DNA of 64,000 nt from Leptolyngbya boryana PCC 6306 (GCF_000353285.1 NZ_KB731324.1:4916577-4980576), one strand, 5' to 3'; counted from the first letter of the stretch, positions 42,849 through 51,896 are shown. The notes: a model not told the origin generated them from the letters alone. Numbers and translations: made by a program.

Positions 42849-43151
42849 ATGGTGAATTTGAAAAAAACGATAGGAGTCTTCCTCGTGAGCGTTTCCCTCT
42901 TAATCGGAGGTGCTGCACTTACAAGTTGTGGCAGTGGACAATCTGAGACTGAGGCAAAAGAAGAGTCATCCAAGGAGCAAGAAGCCTCAAATCAATCTGA
43001 AGATGACGATGAAAAGCGCCAAGAAGACAAAGCTAAGGATAATGATAGCGATGATGAGAAAGATGGCGAGAAATCCAACGCTCGCAACAACAACGATCGA
43101 GAGAATGACCAAGAAGATCGCAAAGAGAGCAAAGACAAAGACGACGGTTAA
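42849..43151 (+). CDS. Small lipoprotein with disordered acidic/lysine tail
   Basis: 100 residues from ATG 42849 (ATG 42843 is the alternative). A signal peptide ending AALTSCGSG gives a lipobox with Cys at about 27. The rest, about 70 residues, is almost only Glu, Asp, Lys, Ser, Asn, Gln and Arg (EDDDEKRQEDKAKDNDSDDE). It would be a lipid-anchored, highly charged disordered chain. Similar small proteins occur in cyanobacteria; function unknown. Confidence 0.6.
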   Translation: MVNLKKTIGVFLVSVSLLIGGAALTSCGSGQSETEAKEESSKEQEASNQSEDDDEKRQEDKAKDNDSDDEKDGEKSNARNNNDRENDQEDRKESKDKDDG

Positions 43152-43171
43152 TCTATTGCTCACATGAATAC

Positions 43172-43223
43172 AATAGTAGGAGTATAGAGCAATCAGTGAT
43201 GATGCACGAACCCCTACTATTTT
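43172..43223 (+). terminator. Likely terminator of the small lipoprotein gene
   Basis: AATAGTAGG (43172-43180) pairs with CCTACTATT (43213-43221), followed by TT. The loop of 32 bases is long, which lowers certainty. It lies 20 bases after the stop. Confidence 0.45.
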
Positions 43224-43277
43224 GCTTGGGTACAGTTGTCTGGATACAAATTGGATCGCATTCTCCTCAACCGTTGC

Positions 43278-44321
43278 TTATGAATCCGTATCCATTCCTA
43301 AGCGCTTCTGAATTTGCTTGATCGCTTTGTACATCTCAGACAAGTGGCTATAGACAGCAGACGATCGTAGAAAAATTCGATGATCGACCGCAGGATAACC
43401 CGATACTGTTTGTCCTGCCGCCACGCTGGCATGAACTCCAGTTTTTGCAGAGGCAACCGAACCATCGCCCATCCGGCTCTCATTGCCCACACCGACCTGA
43501 CCTGCCAAAATCACGCGATTGCCCAGTACAGATCCCCCGGCGATCCCAACTTGAGCAGCAAATGCACAAGCCTCTCCAGTTTTGACTCCATGCCCAACCT
43601 GCACACAGTTATCAATCTTTGTATTACGCCCAATTCGAGTCTCACCGACAGAAGGGCGATCGATCGAAGAATTGCACCCTACTTCAACGCCATCTTCGAG
43701 CACGGTACAGCCTGATTGCTCCATTTTCAGCCAGCCTTCACGAGTCGGCACAAAGCCAAAGCCTTCTGAGCCAATCACTGCCCCTGCATGAATCACACAG
43801 TCTGCACCGATTTGAGCGCGTTCGTGAATCACACAATTGGCATGGAGAACTGTACGATCGCCAATTATCACGTCTGGGTAAATGACAACACCCGGATGAA
43901 TAACAACATCATTGCCAATTGTCACGTTGGCTTCAATCACAACATGCGCGCCAATCGCAACGTTTTGACCAATCTGAGCAGACGGATCAATGATTGCAGA
44001 CGGATGAATTGTTGCGGCAGGTTTGTAAGGTTGGTAGAAAAGCGCGATCGCTTGAGCAAACGCATAGCGCGGATTCGCTACAACGATCCAAGCTAAACCG
44101 CGTTCTTTCGCGATCGCTAGTAATTCCTCATTTGCAGGCAAAATCACCGCAGCAGCTTGGGTTTCGCGAAGCTGCTTTGCAAATTTCAGGCTTTCAGAAT
44201 AGGTCAGCGTATTCGGCTTACTATCAAGTACTGCGGAAACTCCTGAAATTTCTAGATCAGGTGTTTCGCTACTACTCTTCACGGATTGCCCTAACTTTTC
44301 TACCAGATCCTTAAACAGCAT
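43278..44321 (-). CDS. lpxD: UDP-3-O-acylglucosamine N-acyltransferase
   Basis: 347 residues. The N-terminal uridine-binding domain (1-100) is followed by hexapeptide repeats (about 105-300: IHPSAIIDPSAQIGQNVAIG) forming a left-handed beta-helix. The catalytic His lies in QVGHGVKTG. LpxD adds the second acyl chain in lipid A synthesis. The ATG follows the rlmD stop at once, with GGAGGAG as ribosome site, so translation is coupled. No other lpx gene is in the window. Confidence 0.9.
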   Translation of the reverse strand: MLFKDLVEKLGQSVKSSSETPDLEISGVSAVLDSKPNTLTYSESLKFAKQLRETQAAAVILPANEELLAIAKERGLAWIVVANPRYAFAQAIALFYQPYKPAATIHPSAIIDPSAQIGQNVAIGAHVVIEANVTIGNDVVIHPGVVIYPDVIIGDRTVLHANCVIHERAQIGADCVIHAGAVIGSEGFGFVPTREGWLKMEQSGCTVLEDGVEVGCNSSIDRPSVGETRIGRNTKIDNCVQVGHGVKTGEACAFAAQVGIAGGSVLGNRVILAGQVGVGNESRMGDGSVASAKTGVHASVAAGQTVSGYPAVDHRIFLRSSAVYSHLSEMYKAIKQIQKRLGMDTDS

Positions 44322-45722
44322 TTACTCCTCCACTCGGTTTAAAAAAGCAGCACATTCAACATGAGCCGTCTGCGGGAAAAAGTCCGCAGGCTGAACCCGT
44401 ATCAGTTGATAGGCATCATCTGCACATAACAATTTCAGATCTCGTGCTAATGTCGCAGCATTACAACTGACGTAAACAATTTGCTTAGGTTTCTGTTGTC
44501 GAAGCGTCTCCAAAACAGTTGCATTACATCCTTTACGAGGTGGATCGAGCATGACTAAATCCGGATGAATCTCAAGCGATTGTAAAACTTTTTCAACCGC
44601 TCCCACTTCAAATCTGACGTTCTCGATTCCATTCAAACTTGCGTTCTGTTGAGCTTGTTCAATCGCTTCCGGTTGAATTTCTAATCCGATCGCAGTTTTG
44701 ACACGTTGTGCGATCGGTAAAGTCATTGTTCCAATTCCACAATAAGCATCAACAAATGTTTCGTCACCTTGTAAGTTTAACTGTTCCAAAACAATGTTTA
44801 ACAAAGCTTCAGTTTGTTCAGTATGGACTTGAAAGAAAGTATCGGGTCGGATGTGGAACGTCAGATTTGCGAATCGTTCTGAGAGGAAAGGCTGACCTGC
44901 GATGCAATGTGTCTCTGAACCAAAAATGGCATTCGTGCGATCGCGCTGTACATTCAGCGACACACCGACTAAATTCTCATAGCGTTGCAGCCATTCCTGA
45001 GCCTGCTCTTCTAAATTCGGCAAGTCTGGATCAGCCGTAATCAACGTCAGCAAGATTTCACCTGTGCGCTGCCCAATTCTTAAGGCTAAATGCCGCAATT
45101 GACCGCGATGATATTTCTCATCATAGATTCGCCATCCCTGCTGCTGAATGTCCTGTTTGACTTCAGCCAGTAAAGGATTCAATCGCTCATCCTGAATCGG
45201 GCACTGATTCAGATTTACAATCTGATGCGTGCCTTTTTGATAGTATCCCGCTTGAACTTGTCGCGTGTTGGAACTTCCGAGTGGATAAGTCGATTTGTTG
45301 CGATAGTGCAGAGGTTCGCTCACATTCAGAACGGGATCAACTGCAATGTTACGAAATCCGCCAATTCGCTCTAATGCCTGAACGACCTGATTCCGTTTCG
45401 CTTCTCGTTGATAGTCATAATCGACATGCTGCCACTGACAGCCGCCGCACTTGTCAGCAACAATACAGCCGGGTCGAATCCGATGGGGCGAAGCTTCGAG
45501 GAGTTTGTATAACTTCGCATGAGCAAGATTCGGCTTGACGTGCATCAATCGGACTAAAGCGCGATCGCCGGTGACCGTATCGGGCACAAAGACGACCCGT
45601 GAGCCTGCGCGACCTACTCCATCACCGCGATCGCTCAAATCGGTAATCGTGACTTCCAGCAATTCACCTTGCCGCCATTCCGTAGTGTTATCGCTGAATG
45701 ATGTGTCTAATTGTGTGGGCAC
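44322..45722 (-). CDS. rlmD: 23S rRNA (uracil-5-)-methyltransferase RlmD/TrmA family
   Basis: 466 residues. TRAM domain at about 17-75 (LEVTITDLSDRGDGVGRAGS), iron-sulphur Cys cluster (CIVADKCGGCQWQH), SAM motif VDAYCGIGTMTLPIAQ and catalytic SCNAATLARD, with LDPPRKGC. Family members methylate U747 or U1939 of 23S rRNA. A four-Cys cluster favours RlmD/RlmCD over TrmA. It lies directly upstream of lpxD. Confidence 0.88.
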   Translation of the reverse strand: MPTQLDTSFSDNTTEWRQGELLEVTITDLSDRGDGVGRAGSRVVFVPDTVTGDRALVRLMHVKPNLAHAKLYKLLEASPHRIRPGCIVADKCGGCQWQHVDYDYQREAKRNQVVQALERIGGFRNIAVDPVLNVSEPLHYRNKSTYPLGSSNTRQVQAGYYQKGTHQIVNLNQCPIQDERLNPLLAEVKQDIQQQGWRIYDEKYHRGQLRHLALRIGQRTGEILLTLITADPDLPNLEEQAQEWLQRYENLVGVSLNVQRDRTNAIFGSETHCIAGQPFLSERFANLTFHIRPDTFFQVHTEQTEALLNIVLEQLNLQGDETFVDAYCGIGTMTLPIAQRVKTAIGLEIQPEAIEQAQQNASLNGIENVRFEVGAVEKVLQSLEIHPDLVMLDPPRKGCNATVLETLRQQKPKQIVYVSCNAATLARDLKLLCADDAYQLIRVQPADFFPQTAHVECAAFLNRVEE

Positions 45723-45771
45723 AGTAATGTCTCGCTAATATTCTCTTAAGTGTCGCTTCTCTTTCTGTCCT

Positions 45772-46638
45772 ATGACTGATTTCACAACCGTTCTTCAATT
45801 TATCAGCGATTTTGAACAATCTCACCCTGATGCCTCGACTTACGAGATTACAAATCGTTTACGCGGCTATACGAAGCCGAGCTATACGACGAAAGTCTGG
45901 ACGGTTGTGACAGGGTTTGAGCAAGCATTTATTGAAGGTAAACTCAATCAAGATGTGATCTTAGCAGGTGCAACTATAGATTTTGGACATTTCATTGCGT
46001 CTTTGTCGGATCAAATCAATCAGCCAGGGCTGCAATGGTCAGATTTGACGCGCTGGACAGGAGATCATACTTCTTGGGCGGGTGATATTGGGTCTTCGAT
46101 CGAGACGTATCGCGCCACTCCAGAAAAGTTCAAAGGCTTAGGGGATGCGCTCGATCGGTTTGCTTCAGAGTCAGATTATGCGGCAGATGTTGCTGCTTGG
46201 GTGGTTGGCGCAATGCTCAATGGAAATTCCAAGATGCTTTTATCTGAAGCGATGCAGAAATATCATGCTCAGCCTTATTCGGAGCATGTAAGAACATTTA
46301 TTCAGCGCAGATTTAATGGCATCCTAGATGGTCAGAGAATTACGAATCCTGCCAAGATTGAAGCTGAAATTCGCAGTGCTACGTTTGCGTATTTAGAATT
46401 GTCTCAGAATGCAAGTTTTCTCAAGAAATTGATGAAATCGTTTACACAAAAACTGCGATCGACAAATTTAGAACGCGATTTACTCAGCGCAGATTTGCTA
46501 CAAGGTTCGCTGCACTTTATGGCTCACCTCATTCGCAACGCTGATCTAGCACCTTTGAAGTTCAAACCTTATCAGCAACCTCAAGCTCCTTGGCTCGGAG
46601 TGGTGAACTATGAAGTGACGATCGACAATCCGAAATAG
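45772..46638 (+). CDS. Hypothetical protein, 288 aa
   Basis: Soluble and mostly helical. WTGDHTSWAGDIGSSIETYR and FASESDYAADVAAWVVGAML are the most distinctive stretches. No signal peptide and no recognised catalytic motif. Divergent from rlmD with about 50 bases between starts. It looks like a real gene from codon use and a clean ATG, but I cannot name the family. Confidence 0.6.
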   Translation: MTDFTTVLQFISDFEQSHPDASTYEITNRLRGYTKPSYTTKVWTVVTGFEQAFIEGKLNQDVILAGATIDFGHFIASLSDQINQPGLQWSDLTRWTGDHTSWAGDIGSSIETYRATPEKFKGLGDALDRFASESDYAADVAAWVVGAMLNGNSKMLLSEAMQKYHAQPYSEHVRTFIQRRFNGILDGQRITNPAKIEAEIRSATFAYLELSQNASFLKKLMKSFTQKLRSTNLERDLLSADLLQGSLHFMAHLIRNADLAPLKFKPYQQPQAPWLGVVNYEVTIDNPK

Positions 46639-46723
46639 GTTACTCTCTAAAGCCACTAGCCCCAACTGTAGAGGTGCTAGAGGTGCGTTCATACAGGTTC
46701 CATCCGACCGAGACACTCTGTCA

Positions 46724-47791
46724 TTAAATCCAGGCTCGTTCGTATTGCACGGGATAGACTTTTTCCTGACCTAGTTCTTTTGCTGCTTGAAGTGCCCAAT
46801 AGGGATTCCGCAAGAATTCCCGCCCTATCAAGACAACATCTGCTTGACCTGCACGGATAATATAATCTGCTAGTTCAGCAGAGGTGATCAATCCCACTGC
46901 ACCCGTTTGAATTTTGGCTTCTCGACGAATTCGTTCAGCAAAGGGCACTTGGTAGCCCGGAGATAGAGGGATTTTCACGCCAGGGATCGTGCCACCCGAA
47001 GAACAGTCAATCACATCAACGCCAAGAGATTTGATCTTATCGCTCAGAGAAATGCTTTGTTCAATGTCCCATCCTTGCTCTGCCCAATCGGTTGCTGAGA
47101 TGCGAACCCAGAGCGAATCGCGTTCTGGTACAATCTCCCGCACTGCTCGAACGACCTCTTGGAGAAATCGAGTGCGATTTTCAAAGCTGCCACCATACTC
47201 ATCTTGTCGTTGATTCACCAAAGGCGAGAGAAATTGATGCAGTAAATACCCATGTGCTGCGTGAATTTCAATGACTCGAAATCCAGCTTCTACTGATCGA
47301 CGCGCGGCTTGAGCAAATGCCTCAGTCGTTTGCTGAATTTCTTCGACAGTCAAGGCTTCTGGGGTTGGATGCTTGGGACTAAATGCAACGGCACTACTCG
47401 ATACAATCGGTCGCCATCCTCCCTGAGACTCGTCGATCGCATGTCCCCCTTCACTTGGTTTTGCAGTACTTGCTTTTCTGCCTGCATGGGCGAGTTGAAT
47501 GCCTGCAACCGCACCACAGTTATGAATACTCGTGACAATTTTTGCTAAAGCTTCAATCTGATCATCTGACCAAATTCCTAAATCTTCAGGGCTAATGCGT
47601 CCCTGGGGTTCGATCGCGGCTGCTTCAGTAAACACTAATCCTGCTCCACCAACAGCACGACTTGTTAAATGAACCCAGTGCCAATCATTGGCATATCCAT
47701 CAATGCTGGAGTATTGGCACATGGGGGAGACGACAATGCGATTGCGGAGAGTGACATCTCGAAGGGTAAGGGGTTCAAACAAATGCGACAT
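46724..47791 (-). CDS. Old-yellow-enzyme family NADPH dehydrogenase (YqjM/NamA type)
   Basis: 355 residues from ATG 47789-47791. SHLFEPLTLRDVTLRNRIVV opens the TIM barrel. VSPMCQYSS holds the Cys that tunes flavin potential in the YqjM subgroup. GIQLAHAGRKAST and EIHAAHGYLLHQFLSPLVNQ carry the substrate-binding His and Tyr region, and YGGSFENRTRF follows. It reduces activated C=C bonds with FMN. It stands alone upstream of an aldo/keto reductase gene on the same strand. Confidence 0.9.
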   Translation of the reverse strand: MSHLFEPLTLRDVTLRNRIVVSPMCQYSSIDGYANDWHWVHLTSRAVGGAGLVFTEAAAIEPQGRISPEDLGIWSDDQIEALAKIVTSIHNCGAVAGIQLAHAGRKASTAKPSEGGHAIDESQGGWRPIVSSSAVAFSPKHPTPEALTVEEIQQTTEAFAQAARRSVEAGFRVIEIHAAHGYLLHQFLSPLVNQRQDEYGGSFENRTRFLQEVVRAVREIVPERDSLWVRISATDWAEQGWDIEQSISLSDKIKSLGVDVIDCSSGGTIPGVKIPLSPGYQVPFAERIRREAKIQTGAVGLITSAELADYIIRAGQADVVLIGREFLRNPYWALQAAKELGQEKVYPVQYERAWI

Positions 47792-48103
47792 TGAGATATT
47801 CCTAACGATCAACGCTGATCAAATCTTAGAAAATTTCCACGATCGTAGTGATCTAAGATTCTCAAAGTTCCCGAAAATGGGGAATTTAGGGGGCGGAGTT
47901 CTGCCCCTTTACAAATTGATTGGCTATGAGTTCTGTCTTTTCTTCAGGTATTGCCGAATCGAACTGACTACGCTTCTCAAGATTTCTTCTGGAGATGTCG
48001 AATTGCTTGACCGACTCGTAATTTTTAGTCCTGCGATCGACATCTCCCAACGCTGCACCTCGCAGCAGAACGCTCGATGGTCAGACATTGAGTGCAAACC
48101 GAC
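47792..48103. other. Intergenic region without a supported gene
   Basis: About 310 bases. A plus-strand frame is open from within the reductase gene to 48107, but its product lacks any recognised domain and most of it is an antisense shadow. GGGGAATTTAGGGGGCGGAG and short direct repeats are present; nothing functional is identified. Confidence 0.4.
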
Positions 48104-49141
48104 TTAAGGAGCCGGATTGGGATATTGCGTGTAAACTTCCTCAATGTCTTTGAGAATGTCTGGAGTTAGATCAACCTTGATGCTATCGATATTTTCTCGA
48201 AGTTGGTCTAGGGTTGTTGCACCGATAATAGTACTGCTCACAAACCAACGACTCCGAACAAATGCTAACGCTAATGCTGTCGGACTAAGGTTGTGACGTT
48301 TTGCAACCTCAGCATAAGCCGCAACCGCTTCCTTGACTCTAGGTTTAAGATAACGCTGTCCAAACTGCTCAAATAGGGTAATTCGAGTCGTTCCAGGATC
48401 GCCTTGTAAATACTTTCCAGACAAAAATCCAAATGCTAAAGGACTATAAGCTAGTAAACCCACATTCTCGCGGTACGAAGCTTCTGCCAATGCAGAATCA
48501 AAGACCCGATTCAATAAGTTGTAAGCATTTTGAATTGACACCACTTTCGGTAATCCTAATTGTTGAGCAAGATAGCTAAACGTTGTAATGCCCCAAGGGG
48601 TTTCATTGCTCAGTCCCAAGTAGCGAATTTTTCCAGCCTTGATCAGATCTGCAAATACTTCCAACTGTTCAGCAATGGGAACTGTTTCCCGCTCTTGCTT
48701 GGGATCAAAAATGGTTTGTCCAAATTGCGGCACATAGCGATCGGGCCAATGAATTTGGTACAGATCGACATAATCAGTTTGGAGCCGCTTGAGGCTATCG
48801 TCGATCGCTTGTTGTACACTATTGCGATCGACTTTGTTCACCCCCTCACGTACCCATTTGAACCGTCGTCCTGCACCAATCACTTTCGTGGCGACAATCA
48901 CTTTGTCTCTTTGCTGGTATTTTAGCCACTCACCAATGTAAGTTTCAGTCACGCCATGAGTTTCAGCACGTGGCGGAACAGGATACATTTCTGCGGCATC
49001 AATAAAATTAATGCCACGATCGAGAGCGTAATCAAGTTGTTGATGGGCTTCTTCGATTGTATTTTGCTGCCCAAAGGTCATCGTACCTAGGCAAATTTCA
49101 GAAACTTTGAGGTTACTTTCACCAAGGGAATTGTATTGCAT
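48104..49141 (-). CDS. Aldo/keto reductase (Tas/YajO-like)
   Basis: 345 residues. Catalytic tetrad: Asp and Tyr in FIDAAEMYPVPP, Lys in VIVATKVIG and His in LYQIHWPDRYVPQ. GLSNETPWGI and the C-terminal STIIGATTLDQLRENI (NADPH-binding) complete the (beta/alpha)8 enzyme. Close to the Tas group, which has the long loop after MYPVPP. Substrate unknown. A 13-bp inverted repeat lies about 105 bases upstream of the start. Confidence 0.88.
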   Translation of the reverse strand: MQYNSLGESNLKVSEICLGTMTFGQQNTIEEAHQQLDYALDRGINFIDAAEMYPVPPRAETHGVTETYIGEWLKYQQRDKVIVATKVIGAGRRFKWVREGVNKVDRNSVQQAIDDSLKRLQTDYVDLYQIHWPDRYVPQFGQTIFDPKQERETVPIAEQLEVFADLIKAGKIRYLGLSNETPWGITTFSYLAQQLGLPKVVSIQNAYNLLNRVFDSALAEASYRENVGLLAYSPLAFGFLSGKYLQGDPGTTRITLFEQFGQRYLKPRVKEAVAAYAEVAKRHNLSPTALALAFVRSRWFVSSTIIGATTLDQLRENIDSIKVDLTPDILKDIEEVYTQYPNPAP

Positions 49142-49244
49142 AAATTCTAGTTGTGACTTGAAGGAATCATCAAATAAAGCTTGATCGGTTTGACCAAATT
49201 AACGGAATTTGCTCAGCAAAAACTAACATTTGGCGATTTTATGA

Positions 49245-49280
49245 AATACTACGGTGAGTTGGTCGATTCACCGTAGTATT
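49245..49280. promoter_or_regulatory. Perfect 13-bp inverted repeat between AKR and ArsR genes
   Basis: AATACTACGGTGA (49245-49257) and TCACCGTAGTATT (49268-49280) pair 13 of 13 around a 10-base loop. No T-run follows on either strand closely enough for a clear terminator. Candidate operator or an RNA hairpin in the leader of the aldo/keto reductase gene. Confidence 0.5.
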
Positions 49281-49364
49281 ATAGCGAAGAAATCACACAA
49301 AGATAGCATCTGCTCAAAAATAGACCTGATACCAAATTGAAGAATGTTTGCGACAAATGCCTTG

Positions 49365-49435
49365 CGAATGGAATTCGCGGCTACACAAACGAAGTCCGCG
49401 CAGCATTTAGCAACGCTAAAGAGCGAAGGTCTCCA
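49365..49435. repeat. Fragment of a dispersed cyanobacterial repeat
   Basis: The segment GAATGGAATTCGCGGCTACA, then ACAAACGAAGTCCGCGCAG and GCGAAGGTCTCCAC resembles the repeat at 19862-20000 and the dispersed non-coding repeats of other cyanobacteria. No gene is present between 49142 and 49622 apart from this and the inverted repeat. Confidence 0.45.
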
Positions 49436-49572
49436 CAGGTTTTATATCTTCAGAGTTAAGCTGATAATGCTCTCTCTTACTATGCACGTGACATAGCACA
49501 AGTCTTTTCAAGCATTCATATCTATGTATATCTATGATCGACGCTCTAATCTGAGTTAGTTCGGTAATTGGC

Positions 49573-49602
49573 TATAATCCTAATTAGTTATAAAATTACC
49601 CT
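49573..49602 (+). promoter_or_regulatory. arsR-like promoter with shared 12-mer
   Basis: A perfect -10 box TATAAT lies at 49573-49578. The following CTAATTAGTTATAAAATTAC (49580-49599) contains the 12-mer TAGTTATAAAAT (49585-49596), which is also in the psbA promoter (51753-51764). The position just after -10 suits an autoregulatory operator. Confidence 0.45.
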
Positions 49603-49622
49603 ATTGATTGCTGAATTACCCT

Positions 49623-49985
49623 ATGCCAAAAACTAAACCATCAAAAGCAGATCCAGCGATTCTTGCTGCTGTTGCCGACTATTTCAAAGTCTTGTCAGAG
49701 ATGAGTCGGCTTCAGATTCTGACTTGTTTGCGATCGGGCGCGATGAATGTGATGGAAATCTCCGAAGCAACAGGTTTAGGGCAGGCGAATTTATCAAAGC
49801 ATCTCAAAGTGCTCTATCAAGCCGGAATCTTATCGCGGGAGGCGAAAGGTACAAGTGCCTACTACGAAATCGCTGATCCAATGATTTTTGAGTTCTGCGA
49901 GCTAGCGTGCGATCGCATCAGTGAACGAGTCCAACAGCAAGCAGCAAGCTTAAAGAGTTTACGGAATAAAACCTCTATTTTTTAA
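49623..49985 (+). CDS. ArsR-family winged-helix regulator
   Basis: 120 residues from ATG 49623. Winged helix: LADYFKVL-type opening, SRLQILTCLRSGAMNVMEIS, recognition helix GLGQANLSKHLKVLYQAGIL, wing REAKGTSAYYEI. The arsenic/antimony ELCVCD motif is missing (NVMEIS instead). Two Cys in the last helix (FEFCELACDRI) and one in helix 2 could sense redox state or metal. It overlaps the convergent DUF3122 gene by 11 bases. The shared promoter 12-mer suggests that it controls itself and the D1' gene. Confidence 0.88.
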   Translation: MPKTKPSKADPAILAAVADYFKVLSEMSRLQILTCLRSGAMNVMEISEATGLGQANLSKHLKVLYQAGILSREAKGTSAYYEIADPMIFEFCELACDRISERVQQQAASLKSLRNKTSIF

Positions 49986-50523
49986 TCTGCAATTCACTGC
50001 TTGCAACAGCCTTCCATTCCTGAATAATCAAAGGTGAAACTGAGAGACGAACCGACTCGTCTTGAAGCGTTGGGATTGAAAGTTTGAGTGGGATTTCTGC
50101 CTGCATCTGAGGGAATACAGCCTGTAAATCGTATTGCCCAACATTCGGTTCGGGATGAATTTTATCGGTAAAAATTGCTTGATCATTTGCGTGAGCAGTC
50201 AAATTTGCGCCCAAAGAATTTGTGAGCATCAAAGGCTGAGAGTGATCAATGTTGGTAATTCCCGGAAACCCCACAAGCCTGAGATCAAAACTGGTTTGAC
50301 CATTGGGATAACTGCGTTGAAATGCGATCGCTTGCCAGCGATTTCCATGCTGGTCTTGCAGCAATTGTCGAGATTGGATCACACTTTGTCCCGGTGCTTC
50401 TTCTAACTGCCGAATCTCTGCCCTTGCAGGTGAACTCATCAATACTCCTAATCCTAGTGAGATCACCATTACCCAGGTACTCAGCAATGACCAGAAAAAG
50501 AATTCTCGGATGGGGGATTTCAT
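49975..50523 (-). CDS. DUF3122 family secreted protein
   Basis: 182 residues. A signal peptide ends at SSPARAEI. The rest is beta-rich (FDLRLVGFPGITNIDHSQPL, VGQYDLQAVFPQMQAEIPLK) and fits DUF3122, a cyanobacterial periplasmic or lumenal family of unknown function. It lies 72 bases downstream of psbA on the same strand and may be cotranscribed. A thylakoid-lumen role is inference from that position. Confidence 0.75.
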   Translation of the reverse strand: MKSPIREFFFWSLLSTWVMVISLGLGVLMSSPARAEIRQLEEAPGQSVIQSRQLLQDQHGNRWQAIAFQRSYPNGQTSFDLRLVGFPGITNIDHSQPLMLTNSLGANLTAHANDQAIFTDKIHPEPNVGQYDLQAVFPQMQAEIPLKLSIPTLQDESVRLSVSPLIIQEWKAVASSELQIKK

Positions 50524-50595
50524 TCAGGCTCTCCTAAAAACTCTGGCAAGAAAGCGTCCTGGTTAGAGGACGCTCGTTGATGAAGGAAGATCAGA

Positions 50596-51678
50596 CTAAC
50601 TCTGGATGGTCGGGGCTATCAGTGCTAGCGGTTGAGCTGCACCTGATGCTAAATCAAGCGGAAAATTGTGAGCATTGCGCTCGTGCATCACTTCAATCCC
50701 AACATTTGCTCGATTGAGCAAATCTGCCCAAGTCTCGATCGTTCGCCCTTGACTATCGAGAATCGAACTATTGAAGTTAAACCCATTGAGATTAAATGCC
50801 ATGGTGCTAATTCCCAGAGCAGCAAACCAAATTCCCATCACTGGAAAAGCAGCAAGCACGAAGTGTAGCCAGCGCGAATTGTTGAAGCTCGCATACTGGA
50901 AGATCAATCGCCCAAAGTACCCGTGTGCAGCGATGATATTGTAGGTTTCTTCTTCTTGTCCAAACTTATAGCCATAGTTCTGAGATTCTGTTTCTGCTGT
51001 TTCGCGAATCAAAGAAGATGTCACTAACGAACCATGCATTGCGCTAAATAATGCACCTCCAAAGACCCCGATCACCCCTAGCATGTGAAACGGGTGCATA
51101 AGAATGTTATGTTCAGCCGTGAACACAATCATAAAGTTGAACGTTCCTGAAATGCCGAGCATCAAACCATCAGAAAAGCTTCCTTGTCCGATCGGGTAAA
51201 TCAGGAGTACAGAAGTTGCTGCTGCGACTGGAGCAGAGAATGCAACTGGAATCCAAGGACGCATTCCTAGGCGATAGCTCAATTCCCATTGCCGCCCCAT
51301 GTAGGCAAAAATCGCAATCAGGAAGTGAAAGACAATCAATTCATAAGGACCACCATTGTAGAGCCATTCATCCAATGAAGCGGCTTCCCAAATGGGATAA
51401 AAATGTAAGCCAATTGCCGCAGAAGTTGGCACAACGGTCGCTGTAATAATGTTATTTCCGTAGAGCAATGACCCAGAAACGGGTTCTCGAATGCCATCAA
51501 TATCTACCGGAGGAGCCGCAATCATCGCAAGAATAAATACGATCGCGGCGGTCAGCGCAGTCGGAATCAACAACACCCCAAACCAACCAATATAAAGCCG
51601 ATTCTCGGTACTCGTAATCCAATCACAGAAGCGATCCCAGAGGGGGACACGATCACGTCTTTGCAATAGCGTTGTCAT
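50596..51678 (-). CDS. psbA: Photosystem II D1 protein, D1' (microaerobic) isoform
   Basis: 360 residues, normal length. Ala80 (GNNIITA), Leu158 (SVLLI) and Ala286 (WFAALGI) replace the Gly, Phe and Thr of standard D1; this triplet marks the D1' isoform induced at low oxygen. Gln130 is the low-light form residue. Water-oxidation and cofactor residues are kept: Tyr161, Asp170, Glu189, His190, His198, His332, Glu333, Asp342 and Ala344, the last before the processed tail [16 protein letters not shown]. So the protein should assemble a working photosystem II reaction centre in the thylakoid membrane. DUF3122 follows and an ArsR gene lies beyond it. Confidence 0.95.
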   Translation of the reverse strand: MTTLLQRRDRVPLWDRFCDWITSTENRLYIGWFGVLLIPTALTAAIVFILAMIAAPPVDIDGIREPVSGSLLYGNNIITATVVPTSAAIGLHFYPIWEAASLDEWLYNGGPYELIVFHFLIAIFAYMGRQWELSYRLGMRPWIPVAFSAPVAAATSVLLIYPIGQGSFSDGLMLGISGTFNFMIVFTAEHNILMHPFHMLGVIGVFGGALFSAMHGSLVTSSLIRETAETESQNYGYKFGQEEETYNIIAAHGYFGRLIFQYASFNNSRWLHFVLAAFPVMGIWFAALGISTMAFNLNGFNFNSSILDSQGRTIETWADLLNRANVGIEVMHERNAHNFPLDLASGAAQPLALIAPTIQS

Positions 51679-51731
51679 GAGTTGATAAATCCGTATGGAT
51701 GAGTAAAATACAAAGTAGTCTGAATAATCAG

Positions 51732-51769
51732 CTATCTAACTTAATAGCTAGATAGTTATAAAATGTCAA
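51732..51769 (-). promoter_or_regulatory. psbA promoter with inverted repeat over -10
   Basis: On the minus strand a perfect -35 TTGACA (complement of 51764-51769) and -10 TATTAA (51741-51746) are 17 bases apart. Arms CTATCTA (51732-51738) and TAGATAG (51749-51755) flank the -10 box as a 7-bp inverted repeat, a good operator for a dimeric repressor. The 12-mer TAGTTATAAAAT at 51753-51764 is shared with the arsR promoter. Confidence 0.7.
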
Positions 51770-51896
51770 GCCCATTTCTTGATTTTTTCGAGAGTATAGT
51801 CATGCTCGAAGAAACATCGTATCTGGGGTGGGCTGTATTCCAGCACTCACAGCATAAGATGAAGAATGAAACTACGATCGAGGAAGAGTGAACGCG

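Noticed and set aside
42910-43167. Lys/Met-rich frame overlapping the small lipoprotein
   Set aside because: Another reading of the low-complexity GA-rich sequence; the lipoprotein frame has a proper signal peptide and lipobox.
47688-48107. 139-codon plus-strand frame across an intergenic region
   Set aside because: Its first part is antisense to the reductase gene and the remainder has no recognisable domain or ribosome site.
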